Positions 38,961 to 51,518 are shown, counted from the stretch's first letter. The stretch: 64,000 bases of DNA from Dermacentor variabilis (GCF_050947875.1 NC_134577.1:71985139-72049138), one strand, 5' to 3'. Made by a program: numbers and translations. Notes: generated by a model not told the origin, from the sequence alone.

Positions 38961-39965
38961 TCTTGCGCTAAGCACCACGACAATTATATATCGTTAAACC
39001 AATGAAATAAAAAAATAAAGAAATAGGTAAAATGTGCTCTTGTCCCCTCATTAGTTGTTGCGCATGTATACTAAAGGGGTTGTGCATCTACGCCATCCGC
39101 GTGTCACGCACGCATCAAGTATCTGATCTCCTGGGAGCAGCACGCCCTGAATATATTTTCTTTTTCTTACAATGTACACAACATACGCGTGACGAGTGCA
39201 CAATACAGAATGGCCCGGACATGGAAGACATTGCTAGCCCATCCATCAGCGTTACCTTATCGGACAAAGTTTCGGATTCGGACCAGAGCCACGAGTGTTG
39301 ACAGCTGCTTGTCAGGTATTCCAGACGCACACTGACGGCACCACAAGCCTTTATCGACAGGATAACAATGCGGGGTAAGCTGAAACCATAGCCCCGTTTA
39401 TCTTCAAAGCAACGACGACCGGAACAACGCCACTTCGTTGACAGGGTCTTGGCTATGTTCTCCTAGTGTGTGTTGGAGGGCTTTCACCGCTTATCTTGCA
39501 ACACCACGCATTGTCTCGGGCGCGTCTGACGCTACGCACAACGCGAATACCTCGGGCGTGGCTTATTCCCGCCGAGATTACGTGCACCCTGAAATCAGGA
39601 AGTCTTGCTCTTCTTTCGAAATACTTTACATGTCTTTATGCGGACAGTCATTGTTTGTTCAAAGTACTGTGCTGTCCTGTCTATCTGCGTGTATGACGTC
39701 GTCCCTATTGCTATACCCACCCTGTGGCGCAATTTACAGTCGTGCCAAATCTATTTCAAGTAGGTATTCTAAGCTCCCTTTTAAGTTACGCAACTATATT
39801 GGGGAGAACGGCACTCCAGCATTACTTTTCAACATGCATTGCACATGATAGTGTGCTGTTTCGTTTACGTTTCATGGAAATTAGCATTCTGGGGACAGCT
39901 AGCGCACTTTCAGGAATGTGTCTGTTTCTATGTCGCCAACCGTTTTCCCATCAACTGAGGCTACT
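38961..39965. other. No gene recognised
   Basis: A 136-codon plus-strand frame at 39,438-39,848 and several overlapping frames show no motif. No SINE boxes. Confidence 0.4.
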
Positions 39966-39969
39966 GGAT

Positions 39970-40660
39970 AGTTCATTGTCCGTTGGGTAGAGTATCGGGC
40001 TTATAGGCTTAGAGAACCAGGTTAACGTAATATTTCTGCGGAAACCCGCAATGTGGAGACAAGTAATTGAGAGGACATGATACATCCACCCACGGGTGAC
40101 AATTGCTACAAAGGAAACCCATACGGGTTCCTCGAAGGCAAAGCCTGCCAGTAGAAAAGAAAGAACCATGTTGCAAACCAACATTGGTCACTGAGTATGT
40201 GACATTGGGTGTGTGCTGCTCTGCATAGATCTTGTTTCAAGCCGACTTTGGTCACCGAGTATGCATGACTGGGTGTGTGTCACTCTTCAATGAACCTCTC
40301 GGACGCCAGCTTAGTTCACTGGGTAATTGCCACTCTTCAAAAACAAAAAAGGGAATCTTAATATTTATCCAGTGCTGGGCGGAATGGAAACCCCGGCTAA
40401 TAATATATTCAGACAACATTCTCTAAATATATATACAGACATGCGCCACTGGTGCACTTCGCGGCCATGTTGTAAGATGGCGCAGCGTGTCCAGAAGGGT
40501 GCGCGAGAGAGGAGCCTGGCTGCATACAATCCTCACACGTGACCCGTCTTGGCGATAACAATGCAATGTGTAGCCACATTGCTTCAGAGGTAATTGCATT
40601 AACGTCCACTTTCACGGAGAGATGGGTACTGTCCGAATAGCTTTTTTTATTCGCGTGCGT
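39970..40660 (+). repeat. Composite repeat copy 3: tRNA-like head, ~65-bp units, tail
   Basis: The head TTCATTGTCCGTTGGGTAGA...CTTAGAGAACCAGGTTAACG aligns with the heads at 3,489 and 4,236. Three units follow: AACATTGGTCACTGAGTATG at about 40,178, GACTTTGGTCACCGAGTATG at about 40,243, and CAGCTTAGTTCACTGGGTAA at about 40,308, with CACTCTTCAATGAACCTCT between them. The tail repeats TTCAGACAAC (40,410), ACAGACATGCGCCAC, GGCTGCATACAATCCTCACA and CATTGCTTCAGAGGTAATTG..AACGTC in the same order as copy 2. Between head and units are about 100 bases (40,030-40,150) not matched to the other copies. Confidence 0.6.
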
Positions 40661-40784
40661 AATTCGTGGTTGCCCGTTCAGGCAGACTAGCGACAATAGC
40701 GTTGCGTTGCTGCGGTAGAGTTAGCGAGTTTCAACCTGCTTGCAGCGGCCACCTTCGGAGCGGAGCGAAATGTCAAAACGTTCA

Positions 40785-40912
40785 TGTGCTCAGGTTCAGG
40801 GGCACGTTAAAGAACCACAGGTAGTGAAACCTAATTCAGTGCCCTTCAGCAGGGTGTGCCTCATAACCATATTCTTGTTTTGGCACGTTATAAACCAGAA
40901 TTTATTTTTTTT
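40785..40912 (+). mobile_element. Ruka-type SINE, 3' half only
   Basis: CAGGTTCAGGGGCACGTTAA, AGAACCACAGGTAGTGAAAC, GGGTGTGCCTCATAACCATA and TTTTGGCACGTTATAAACCA follow the 3' half of the element in order, ending in AATTTATTTTTTTT. The tRNA head is gone. Confidence 0.75.
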
Positions 40913-41004
40913 TCAAATATCTGGTTACCTAATTTCAAAGTGCGCTCCAGGCCGGTACTTGATTAGACGTGCCTTCTACATGACTACTGGATCACATCCC
41001 TATG

Positions 41005-41328
41005 TTAATGTGGCTGTTTGTGACTCATTATTATGTGCGTGTGCGTGTTTCCGATATGCTGCCTCGGCAGTAAGGGGCGGGGAGTTTGAGTGTTTTCTTC
41101 AGGACTACTGATCTTGTGCTTCACATACTGAGACTTGTTAGCTTTTTTGAGCCTTTCTCGCTTGTCGTGGGCCTTCTGTTTTCTTTGTCGCCATCTTGCT
41201 TTTTCAATTTCTTTTCTCTTGCTCTCAATATTTCTATTTCCACTTTCCTGAGGTTGCGCCACTTGCAGGTTTGCCCGTTCAGCTTTTCCCATTTTTGTAG
41301 TGGCTTTATTTCGGCATGCAACCTCCGA

Positions 41329-41330
<2 letters not shown>
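41005..41330 (-). CDS. Lys/Arg/Glu-rich open frame abutting an ATT array, function unknown
   Basis: The minus-strand frame 41,005-41,406 begins inside the microsatellite (poly-Asn) and then reads a highly charged stretch: KMGKAERANLQVAQPQESGN, ESKRKEIEKARWRQRKQKAH, DKRERLKKANKSQYVKHK. It would form a basic coiled coil. Similar charged segments occur in some tick transposon and nuclear proteins, but I cannot assign it. The ATG lies in repeat sequence. Could be chance in A-rich DNA. Confidence 0.2.

Positions 41331-41402
<72 letters not shown>
41329..41402. repeat. (ATT)n microsatellite
   Basis: Uninterrupted ATT repeats, ~74 bp. Confidence 0.98.
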
Positions 41403-41403
<1 letters not shown>

Positions 41404-44400
41404 CATGTCGAATCATCTGTAGGATTCACGTCCCTCTATTAGGTTCTGTGATCTCCTGATCATGTCAAAGTCTGGCTTGTTATGGTTAGCCCAAATAGGC
41501 CAGTGCCACTTCATTGTTCTATTCGACGTATTGCATAGAGTCCTAGCACAGTTAAATAGTACCGCAGTTCACGACCATATTGTTGAAAAGCGGCACAAAG
41601 CAGTCCGCTCTAGATGAATTTTCGTGCATAGCGATTGTCCTTCTGGAAGTTCCCCGTTTTTATATGTTCTTTTCTTTTGAATGGTAAAATGTGTGCATTG
41701 TGCTAGCCTTTCTTGATGAGTCCACTTTGCCCAAAAGAAAAGAAAAGAAAGGAAAACATTCACAGCACTGTCGGGCATTCGGGAGGGCTTTCGGCAGCGA
41801 GCAAAGGCAGCGAAGAAAGAACGCCATAGCACACTGCAGTGCGTTTCACTGCCGTACCGTACTTCAAATCTGGAAACAGGCAACGAGGTGGAATCCGGAA
41901 GTGCAGAATATATTTGCCAGCTGAGTGGCTAAAGATACGGAACATAAAACAAATGAGTTACTGATAACAGGAGTGACGCTGCTGAATGTACGGGCTCTTT
42001 TCAGCGCACTGTTCCTTTTTATTCTTTATTTTTGCTTTGCAATTCTATTGTTATGCAAATCTGGGCAGCGAGAACAAAACAGGTCGGCATGCTTGCTATG
42101 CAAAACCGGTATTCTTATCTACTTATATATAGTGGAGGTGATTTTGTAACTATGGCGCTACCTGCATTTTTCGAACTTGTTGCAGGAGTAAAACAAACCG
42201 ACCAATTATCAGCGATGGCGTTCACTGTAAATTGGCTGTTTTATGAAACAAAAATAACTATCTTCTTTCCTTCGATAAGTTTGTGCTCGCCAAAAAGCTC
42301 TATTCACCTTTGAAACGTGTTCAACATTTTTTCTGTGAGCACTCACCTAGGGAATGCTCCTTAAAAAACAAAATTGTATTGTTTGTAAAGTTGTGCGACC
42401 CGCGTCGGCTGCGTTTGACAGTAATCCTGAAACGAGATGGCACTATCTCTACTAATAGTATACTACAAAATGAACTATTTCTTGTTGCATTTGCTTTCAT
42501 AGTTCAAAAGATGTGTATTGTTGTGGCATAGCCCCGCCTAAAATAATTTATTAAAACATTTTAATCAGACCGCATCTCCTACTTTCCCGGCCGGTAAGCC
42601 AACATGTTTTCTTTTAACACCTGTAAAGATCCTCCGCGCTGTGGGAATCAGTCCTATGCAAAAGGTTCTGCTGCTAGTTGTGAGTCAAGTATACTTTTGA
42701 ACTCCGTAATGACTTAACGTTCCGCTACATGCCAGCTTAGTGGAATCCATTGTGCGAGTGCTGCGGACACGTTAGTTCAGACAAAAAAGTTTTTTTTTTT
42801 TACAAACGTTAACAGGCGGAACTTTGATGCTAGTGACTGCGAGACTATTAGGTGTGGCAGTTCAGCTAGCATGGGAATATACCGCAGTATATTGAGCTGC
42901 TTAATCTTCGTTCTTTTCTACCTTGAACGGCTTTGTAGCTGCCAAACTTCATTTTGAACAAAATATTGCGTCATAAACGCAACTTGTTGTTATGTTCACG
43001 CATGTGAGGTGCAACTTGCTGTGCTTTTAATGTTACAGGTGCTTGGAAATTTTGAAAGGCAACGTGGTATAAATAACGTGATAAGAGCTTCTGAAGCCAT
43101 AAGCCCAAAGATGAAACAAACCCATGGGCTGACCACAATTGTTCTGCATATATGAAGATTATGAGTATCGCCACAACGGCATATAGGCACTGGCTTGACG
43201 ACATTGATGATAGTATATATGAAGACGACACCGTGCAGACACAGTGCGGTGCAAGGAAACCTGGGAGGTGTGAATGTTCATCCAGCACTGTCGTTTAGTG
43301 TGGGTCAATGGTAAATATTTTACTACACCAGGTCAATGTTACACTACGCTACACATTTGATACATTACAAACAAGAAACATAATTCGCGGTTCAAGATAA
43401 GCATTGGAATTTTCTCAACTGTTAGGGAACATTTCTTTTTGAATACAAACGTCGTGTGCGTAGATATAGGTGAACTTGCAAGCCATTGGCCTTCTGTTGT
43501 TTTCTCTTTTCGGTGTTTGAAACAATTCCAACGCTCTGGTCACATTGATGATAAAATGGAGCTGTCGGCACGGTCAAAAGCACCAGTATCTCCTTCAATG
43601 TAGACATTATTAAAGATATTCGGGCACAACTACGGTTCTCTGCGCAATCAAAAAGGTGTGTAGTACTGCCCTTTGTCGGAGGACCATCGGGCTGTACTTC
43701 GGTGTTTTCTCTTCAAGCTAAACCTATTCTCTCCCGTTTCTATTCTTAGAGTGCGACTTAATCTAAAGGTAAGGAAAAGGCGGCAAACAACTGTGGACGA
43801 AATGGAAAGCGGGAAGCAGGTGGGGAAAGGGTTTGGGGAGGGACAGTACCACTCTTGCACGCATGGCCGACGGTTAGTGCTTTGTACTATGCAACGGCCT
43901 CACAGCAGGTCTGGTGGTCCCTCTGTTTGCTGAAGTTCCAAATATTTGCCCAACTGCTCGAGCAATAATTTTTCGCGCGCACGGCGCTTGCGCCAGCTGG
44001 AAGCTTGGATTTACATTTCCTAGAGTCACAGTCTTCTTGCGCGCCATCTCATTACTACGCCACCACGAAGGTGTTGTGACCCTCGGGATCATAAGAATGT
44101 TAAAAAGCGTCCCGCATTGAGAAAAATAATGCTACGATGCACCAGATGTGCCGTTTAGCGCATGAAAATGCACATGAATTTTAGTGCTTTACATTAATGT
44201 CTCTCTTGGGCAAGAAACGGAAGATGGTGTCATGCGTACTGACAGACCCCCCCTCCCCTTGACCTTCTTTTTTCGTTTCCAAAATTGTAACCATCGAGGA
44301 CTGTTCACCACGCGCTTAAAAATGACAAAATATCTGAGGCACCGCAGCGCTTCTAATTAGAAAAATAGTATTTGTTAGATATGATGCAAAACCTGCCAAA

Positions 44401-47083
44401 ATTCTAGCAGTGCGTGTTCCAGGCATGGGAATGTTTTTTTATAGTGAACGGCAGATCTGATATCATCAGCTCAGCTTCAAAAGAAAGTAGTAGCTAGTCT
44501 TCACACAGATCGAATGCTCTATAATTGGAAGCTACTTGAAAAGCAACTATGTGCAAGGTAGGGATTCATTACACGTAGCTCATGAAAACCTCGAGAAAGC
44601 CAGAATGAATTCGCGCATGATATCCTTTACTTACACCGTACACGAACGGAGAATGTGCTCGGGAAGTGCAAATATGAATTACAGGTTAAGATTAATTACA
44701 GGCCCGTGTGCGCGTACTTCTTCTTCGTCTGGCCCCTTGTGTTCTCTGGCGCAGTTCTACTACGAACTACAAGACTGGAGAACAGGGCTCTGCAGTGAAA
44801 GTAATCGATGTAGAAAGATGAGTAAACAGCTGGCGCTTGAGCAAACGCGACGAGCGGACGACATCACGCGAGGTCGTTGCAGTGGAAAGCCCGCAATACC
44901 AGTCAGGCGAATGGGCGGGACGCTTCCTAATGAAACGATCTCCACACCAGCTTCCCCACGCATTCACGTCGTCGGCGCTTTTCTACGTAGCATTATGCTT
45001 ATTTTCCTTTGATATCAGGCAGGAATACTGAGCAGAAATTCTCGAATTCTAGACGTTCGGTAATAGATTTAGTTAACGGCATACGCGTGTAAAGTGTTTT
45101 TGCTCTTTCTTCCTCTTCTAATTTCAGTAAGCTGAAGGCAGCAGTTGTTGTCACTTTGCTTGCGTTGGGTTACTTCGTTTCAAAACGTTCACATTCCGAA
45201 ACGTTCATGTGGAATGAATCGGAAGTGCAAATTAACGTTACCTAAAAAAAAACCTTTACTTTAAAAATGAGACTTCTAATTTCCTGCTGCGAAACGTTAG
45301 GTTGGTCATAGTGTTGTCTCTAGTGGTACATCACATTAAAATTAACTTGACAATGAGAACTCAGTGACATATTATACCTCCTTACTTAAACAAGTTGCAA
45401 TGAAAAGTTTTAACCAACTGAAAAACCCATATCTTAGCCAAAACGGGTGCGTTATGCTCTGGTACACTCGTACACACATCAACGTTGGTTGTGTCCGCCG
45501 AATAGTGTAAGCGCACATGCAATGAAAGCAGAGAAAAGAAATTGGCGCAGTTTTTCGTAGTGATTTACTGCCATGGACACTGGCAGCTACATAAAATGCG
45601 CTTATTCGCAGCAGGTAATACCTCAACCTCCTCAATGCTTGAGAATGTCTTTTAATTCTAGTCCGTACAATGTAGCAAAAACATACCGGGCAAGAAGAAT
45701 GAAGTTGGGAGTATACATCACACTTATTCTGTGACACAGGCTTAAGGAAATAGGTTGCCCATACGGATTAGCATTGTATTGACTGCTGACAATTAGTTAG
45801 GGAACTACAATTTGCGGAAACACAAGCAGCGCAAAAGACGCGGACAATATCATAAAAGGCGCCCTTTTAGTTTAGTGTACAGTTGTTTTATGGCAGTTCC
45901 TTCTTTCTTGAAATTGTGGATTCACAGCAGCTAGGCCAGCTTTCAGTCTTGATGCAAGGTATAGGAAAGATAGCTGCCGCATTGCAAGGAAGGAATGAGC
46001 AGCTGCATGAATAAATACCGGATGGCCTTCGAACATACAAGTAGTTGTGTGGTCGTTACCAAAACCCGATATTTTCATTCATAATACAATCTTTTATGGG
46101 ACCTTCTTCTCACGTTCGGTGTTGTTTGCGTGAAATGTTATGAAAGTAAAAATATCCAGAAAGATACTTCCGAGAATACCTTCCTTGTACCCTATGTTGG
46201 AGGAAATGCCGTCCAAAGCATGTTTTGTATTTATGATTTGAATAATGGCGTGTGTCACACTATTTGGCACATGCTAAGAGAGACATCCTATCGAACTTGA
46301 AGACTGCCGCGTAGGACTTGAAGAGTGTCGCGCTTTTTTGCCATGATTACCAGGGATTATCAACCAGTAGAACGCTGTCCAACCTTTAATTGCAGGGCCG
46401 TGACTAACAATTTTTCCGACAGTAAGGTTTCAATGACCAAAACAGGGACATGATTCTCAGGGTAGGGGCGGGTGTATAATTTTGGTATCAGTTTCGCAAG
46501 TCAGCATTTAACAGATGAAATGTCAAGCCTTATCCTCTACATCTAGAGAGCACACGCATGTTTATATTATGTACGGGTTGGCGCTGCCTTTCCATGAGCA
46601 AGCGCAGATATTTTTTGGTCTTCCTTGTTTCTTCTATCAATTTGCCGTGATAGTTAGCATTGATGATACTCTTTTCGTTACTTATGATATGTCATCTACG
46701 GCCAACAGCTCAAGCAATGCAACGTTAACGACTATCGCAACATTAAGTCGCATATTTTCAGTCAAACATGTACTACCTCAATGACGTGCCCTGATATTGG
46801 AACATGGATAATTTGAAGCAGCAAACATGAAGAACGGGCAGGCCGACGCAATCGTCTGGTGAGCCACTTACAAAGCCTGTACTGAGGGTTCGTGTTTGTG
46901 CGCGATATTATCACTCTCTAGTTGTAACTGGTACGTACGCTCGATATATTAGAAATGTATTTTAGTGGCCATCCTTTTATGTTTTTGTGTTCTGAAAGAA
47001 ACAGGCGTTTAGCCATTCAGTCAGACGCGATAAGTGGTAACCTGCTCAGTTGACCTCACGCTTTGGAGTTCCGTTCGGTGGTC
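41403..47083. other. Long stretch without a recognised gene
   Basis: About 5.7 kb. The longest frame (158 codons, 44,536-45,012) shows no motif and has overlapping open frames on the other strand. A T run sits at 42,789-42,801. No transposase, RT or SINE motif found by eye. Confidence 0.4.
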
Positions 47084-47120
47084 TGAGAGAGAGAGAGGGG
47101 GGGGAGGGAGAGAGAGAGAT
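47084..47120. repeat. GA-rich simple repeat
   Basis: Two (GA)n blocks split by a G run. Confidence 0.85.
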
Positions 47121-47814
47121 AGCCCTTTTATGGAAAAAGCTGTGCGTTTAGCCAACCTAATTTCACCTTCGTCCTACTTTGCAGGGAATGGGACAAAGGA
47201 GAAGAAAGGCCCTAGGAGAAAGTGGACACAAGTAAAAGGGGGGAAAAGAGCACGTTTTCTTATTTTATCGGCAGTGGAGTAAGTGTCCGAGGGGGTGAAG
47301 TAAAATAACCTTGATAAAACTAGACGGCTGTTGCAAAATAATATAATATCGGTGTCTTAATGAGACGACATGCGTGGGTCAGAGCTTAAGAGTAAAGATC
47401 ATTGCATTTATTCGTGTGTTCTCCCTCCGTTCATTGTTATTGCTGCAGTCCGTTGGAATATGATTTCATGTACGTTCATTAGTAGATATGAACTACTATA
47501 TGTTGTGACGATTTCCCGGTCTTTAGAAAGTTATTATAGCGAAGCCACGGTACGAAAATAAGAACATAGCCTTCACTAGGTGAAAGGATGTAACTCATAA
47601 TGTCATCAGGGCTACTTTGCGATTGTACATTATCCGGCAAAACTGCTGAACAACTTCATCCTGCTAGTAATTCTAGCTAAAGGTGTTGCTTTTTTGTACA
47701 ACCTGTGTACATTATGTGCGAACTGGACACTCAACTAAAGTTCATACTTTCTGTTATATTACCGAGATGCTTCCAAACTTGCTTGGACGAATGTGCGGAA
47801 GTGTGAACTTATTT

Positions 47815-48335
47815 AAGTACTTTAATGCTCTATACGAATTTTCGTTTCGCGATATGTTGGCTGGCGCGGACAATCTCTCTCGTGTGGCACACTGAAAACG
47901 GAGCAAAGTGTGGGCCGACTGCCTCGCTAATTGGGAGATCGCGAGAGGTAGCGCGTGGGCGTGATTCACAGCCGTCGCCGAAGACAGACCTCCGCTCACG
48001 CAGCGCTTTGTTACCATACATCGTATCGGTCGACGCGCTCGCCGCGTGCCATCAGCGAAAAGACGACAGCGCGCTACTCCGGCGCGTTCGGGTAGCGATC
48101 ATCATCAAAGACCCCGTCTTGCTCAGCACTACGCTTTACTTCTCAAGTTCTCTTCAGACCTTCCTCCTCAGCTTTCCGCCTCATTGTACCGCTGCGCACT
48201 CCGCCTCCACTTTGTTCCTCGCGCTCTATTCACTATCGCGCGCTTTCTTCCACTGCTGCGCTCCCCGTTTGGTCTTTCATCCTTCGCTGTGCTCGTTCGC
48301 TCACTCACGCCGAGGGACTACACATGTTTCAAGAT
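47815..48335 (+). repeat. Dispersed ~500-bp repeat, copy 1
   Basis: It aligns end to end with 62,365-62,865. Shared landmarks in order: CGATATGTTGGCTGGCGCGG, CTCGCTAATTGGGAGATCGC, AGACAGACCTCCGCTCACGC followed by AGCGCTTTGTT, GGTCGACGCGCTCGCCGC, CCCGTCTTGCTCAGCACTA, CATCCTTCGCTGTGCTCGTT followed by CGCT. GC content is higher than the surroundings and the second half is pyrimidine-rich. No protein motif, no tRNA boxes, no terminal inverted repeat. I recognise the sequence as frequent in hard-tick DNA but cannot name its class. Confidence 0.75.
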
Positions 48336-48883
48336 AGCTGCGCCCGCTTTTTAAAACGTGTATAACGGCCCTGCAACGCAATGCTAAGTCCCGTAACAAG
48401 GCCATTACATTATCACGTTAATAGATCGCGAACGCAGTGGAAAGAGTATTAGGTTTTGAAATAGACCCCGAGGCTTTATCTTCGGGCCCTTCACGTGTCG
48501 GTGACGGTAAGTGCAGTACGCCTTCAGTGCCAATGTCACGTTTCCTCCACATCAGGGAAGCAACGCAGCAAAGCATGCGCATGTTCTAGTTCCACGCCGA
48601 ACAGAAACTGCCAACGTGGCGATGTCTGCCGAATCCCATTAGGAACTTCTAGCCTCAAACTTGTTTATAAAGCAGTATTTCAAAATGAAAAAAAAGAAAA
48701 ATAATTAATGATTACCAGAGAAAGTGGTAGTGAGCATTCAGCATAAAGATGGCCAGTAGCGCGCTTCCGGGCAGCGGTATTTCTGGTATAGGGGTTCTAA
48801 GCTAAGTAACGCACCGGGCGGCAGACGCGCCCGAGCTCTGATGCAGTGATAATCGGAGGTGGCGCAAAAGCTGTTTTCAAGAT

Positions 48884-49230
48884 ATGTCGCGGCGAAACAC
48901 GTCAAAGGAGCGTTAGCTGGAGCAGCGGTACGCGGATAAATTTTGCTTTCAACTGTGCAAAACTGCTTCTGAGACCTTTGGCTTGGTTCAGCAACCTTAC
49001 CAAGGCGACGTCCTCTTAAGGACCCAGGTTTTCGCGTGGTTCAGTGAGTTCTATAACGGACGGGAGAGCGCTGAAGACAATGGAGCGATACGTACTCCAT
49101 TCAACGAGCGGTTTGGACGAAAATATGGCCAAGGTGAAAAATCTCGCGCACTCCGACCGCCGTTCAAGTATCAGATTAATCGCCCAAGACCTCAACATTG
49201 TCCAAACAAAATTTGTTTAAAAAATGTGAA
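48884..49230 (+). pseudogene. Mariner (Tc1/mariner) transposase, N-terminal fragment
   Basis: From ATG at 48,884 the frame reads MSRRNTSKER, a TAG, then LEQRYADKFCFQLCKTASET, FGLVQQPYQGDVLLRTQVFA and WFSEFYNGRESAEDN. This is the N-terminal helix-turn-helix DNA-binding domain of mariner transposases, best known from human SETMAR (..LSRTQVFEWHKRFKEGRE..). After a frame change near 49,100 the second helix-turn-helix continues as LDENMAKVKNLAHSDRRSSI, RLIAQDLNI. The DDE catalytic domain does not follow. Stop after KER and the frameshift make it dead. No terminal repeats found. Confidence 0.75.
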
Positions 49231-49697
49231 GGGTACATCTGTAAGGGTAGCGTATATGAGTGCAACTTGTAAAAAGAAAAACAGAAGAAACTACAACCAG
49301 TTTGCTAGATTTCACTACAGAAGGTCGGAAGGTATACTCTGTTCTAGTAGGTAATTGCATCAGAGCCAAGGCTATGCCACGTGCAGAACGCTGGCTCTCG
49401 CCTGTCGAGATGTAGAGCCGCAGTTCGGAAATGGGTGCAGGACTAAATAGTCTTGACAAGTGGTCTTGTCGGGAGCTACTGGAAGCTTCTCGGCAGGTCG
49501 CAGGGCAGTTTATGGGGCGAATTTGCTTCGTAATTTATTAAAATATTCATTGAGCCTCTACCACACAGAAAATAGTTCTCGACGGCTTCGAATTTAGACA
49601 TACAGTGAACGAAACGTTATTGCAACTATTCCGTACGGACATTATTTGCATTTAAGAAGTAGAAACAAATAATTGTTTTAACAGAGGCTAAATTCAT

Positions 49698-49991
49698 ATG
49701 TGTTGTCTTAAGAGCCTCAACACCGCGGAGGGCTCCCTCCTAGGCAGTACTTGGTCATTCGGAAAAATGGCGTCCGCATACTCGCTCGTGTGGTATCCTT
49801 TCAAGCTGTACTTTGACGCAAACCGAAAAACACTGCGGAAGAAGTGCGGTAGGCGTGCTGGCATGATAATTAAGAAAACCGCTGCACTTGCGAATATCAG
49901 CGCGCGCACTGCGTACAAGTGGACGTTACGAGAGGGCGCAAGAGATGGCCCCACCACCCCGTGCGACACGCTGGCCGAGTGGTCCTTCTGA
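49698..49991 (+). pseudogene. Possible helix-turn-helix fragment of a DNA transposase
   Basis: A 97-codon frame contains RKKCGRRAGMIIKKTAALAN and ISARTAYKWTLREGARDGPT. The second part looks like the recognition helix of homeodomain-like transposase N-termini (TAL-TGVSERTVRRI pattern) followed by the usual Gly-Pro-rich linker. No catalytic domain is seen. It lies about 470 bases after the mariner fragment but the sequence type differs. Weak assignment. Confidence 0.3.
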
Positions 49992-50716
49992 AAGCTCTGC
50001 ATCCGCTGTCTCTTCCACCCTCTTTTTTTTTTCTGTATCTCGATATATATTGAGGACGCACACCTTTTTGGTGTCAAAGCGAAGATAGAACGAATATTCT
50101 GCTCCCGCTGTAACAGCAGCTGGTGTCGCCGTGCAGTTGCAGTTCTCGTAGATTGTGTTATCATCAACGCTGCAGCGCTGGCCGCAAGCAGACGACAGCG
50201 CGCGGACGAACACCTTTAATATGTGTTTGCTCTCCTGATTGGTAGGCGAATCCTGCGGCCTTGATAATGCTGCACCAAACTACTGAAACAGAGTGTACTA
50301 TACATAGGCTACCCTAGGGGGTGTGTTCCCAAATTCTTTTTCAAAACCAAAAAAGTTGGGAACATATGCACACAAGCACGCGTACATTTGATCGCACACA
50401 AATAAAGGGAGAGGCACGGGAGAAATATGTGGTGGAAAGGCACAGTTACTGTAAAGCAGGGAGGAGAGGGCGCCTATTAGCACAGAATATGCGAGGCGTG
50501 GCCGGAGGGAAAGGGATGTTCTTTTCATCATTTCTTTGACAAAGAAGCTATGACCACGAAGACGGTTATAAACATCCACTTGCTTATATCAGACCCGTAC
50601 AGTTACTACCACTCGCCTCTGAGTTCCGTGAAGTACATTTCATTGCAATCGGTGTACAAGTGGGATGGGTTCAAAAATATCGTGACGATTGGCAAACTGC
50701 TTTTCATACACAGGCT

Positions 50717-50819
<103 letters not shown>

Positions 50820-50822
50820 GAA

Positions 50823-50915
50823 CCAGCAGAAAGGGGGTTAACCAATGGGCCCGATTTTTATTAATTGTATCATAGGAAGCCACAAACAAAAACACTTAGG
50901 ACAACATAGGGAAAT
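50823..50915 (-). mobile_element. 3' part of a second tRNA-derived SINE family, minus strand
   Basis: AAAGGGGGTTAACCAATGGG, CCCGATTTTTATTAATTGTA, TCATAGGAAGCCACAAACAA and TAGGACAACATAGGGAAATT are the reverse complement of the 3' region of a common tick SINE (..AATTTCCCCTATGTTGTCC.., ..ATGATATG-CTAATAAAAATCG.., ..GGTTAACCCCTTTCT). The head is absent. The following element in plus orientation is of the same family, so the two lie head-region to head-region with the tails pointing away. Confidence 0.6.
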
Positions 50916-50917
50916 TA

Positions 50918-51148
50918 CTAGTTTAGTAGTAGCACATAAATACCCATGCAAGTGGATGGGAAAACGGCTCCGCTGTAGCTGGTAAGAGCATCGCACGCGT
51001 AATGTGAAGACCTGGGATCTTTCCCCACCTGCGGCAAGTTGTTTTTTCATCCATCTTCATTGCCGTTAATTTATGATTTCTTTAATTCAGTTAGCAAGCA
51101 CAAGTAAATTCCCTTATGGTGTTATTGTTTGTTGCTCCTTACGATATT
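50918..51148 (+). mobile_element. Second tRNA-derived SINE family, plus strand copy
   Basis: The 5' leader CACATAAATACCCATGCAAG, TGGATGGGAAAAC is followed by a tRNA-like head CGGCTCCGCTGTAGCTGGTA, AGAGCATCGCACGCGTAATG (box A region) and an eroded box B (TGGGATCTTTCCCCACC). Then CTGCGGCAAGTTGTTTTTTC, ATTAATTTATGATTTCTTTA, AGCAAGCACAAGTAAATTCC and a shortened 3' part (GTTATTGTTTGTTGCTCCTT, ACGATA) ending at a TTTA repeat. I know this arrangement from tick genomes: a tRNA-like core with a long body. The ~10-base segment between TATG and the GTTATTG block is deleted relative to the form I remember. Confidence 0.65.
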
Positions 51149-51166
51149 TATTTATTTATTTATTTC
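51149..51166. repeat. (TTTA)n tail repeat
   Basis: Four to five TTTA units directly at the SINE 3' end, probably derived from its tail. Confidence 0.8.
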
Positions 51167-51246
51167 TTATACCCTCAAGCGCCAATGCATTAAAGAGGAG
51201 AGTGGGTTACATTCGAAAAACAATAACGATTACTGCAAATTGGTTG

Positions 51247-51407
<161 letters not shown>

Positions 51408-51518
51408 AATTGAAGTGCTAAGCGTCAACACAAAAGGGCGAGAATGATCTGTAATGAGTGATTGGGAAAATATACATTTAGCTAGGCACATATGGTATAT
51501 ATAATAATTAGTAAACGC

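Noticed and set aside
44536..45012. 158-codon plus-strand open frame
   Set aside because: No motif, odd composition, and open frames on the opposite strand over the same bases; no splice or start context that supports it.
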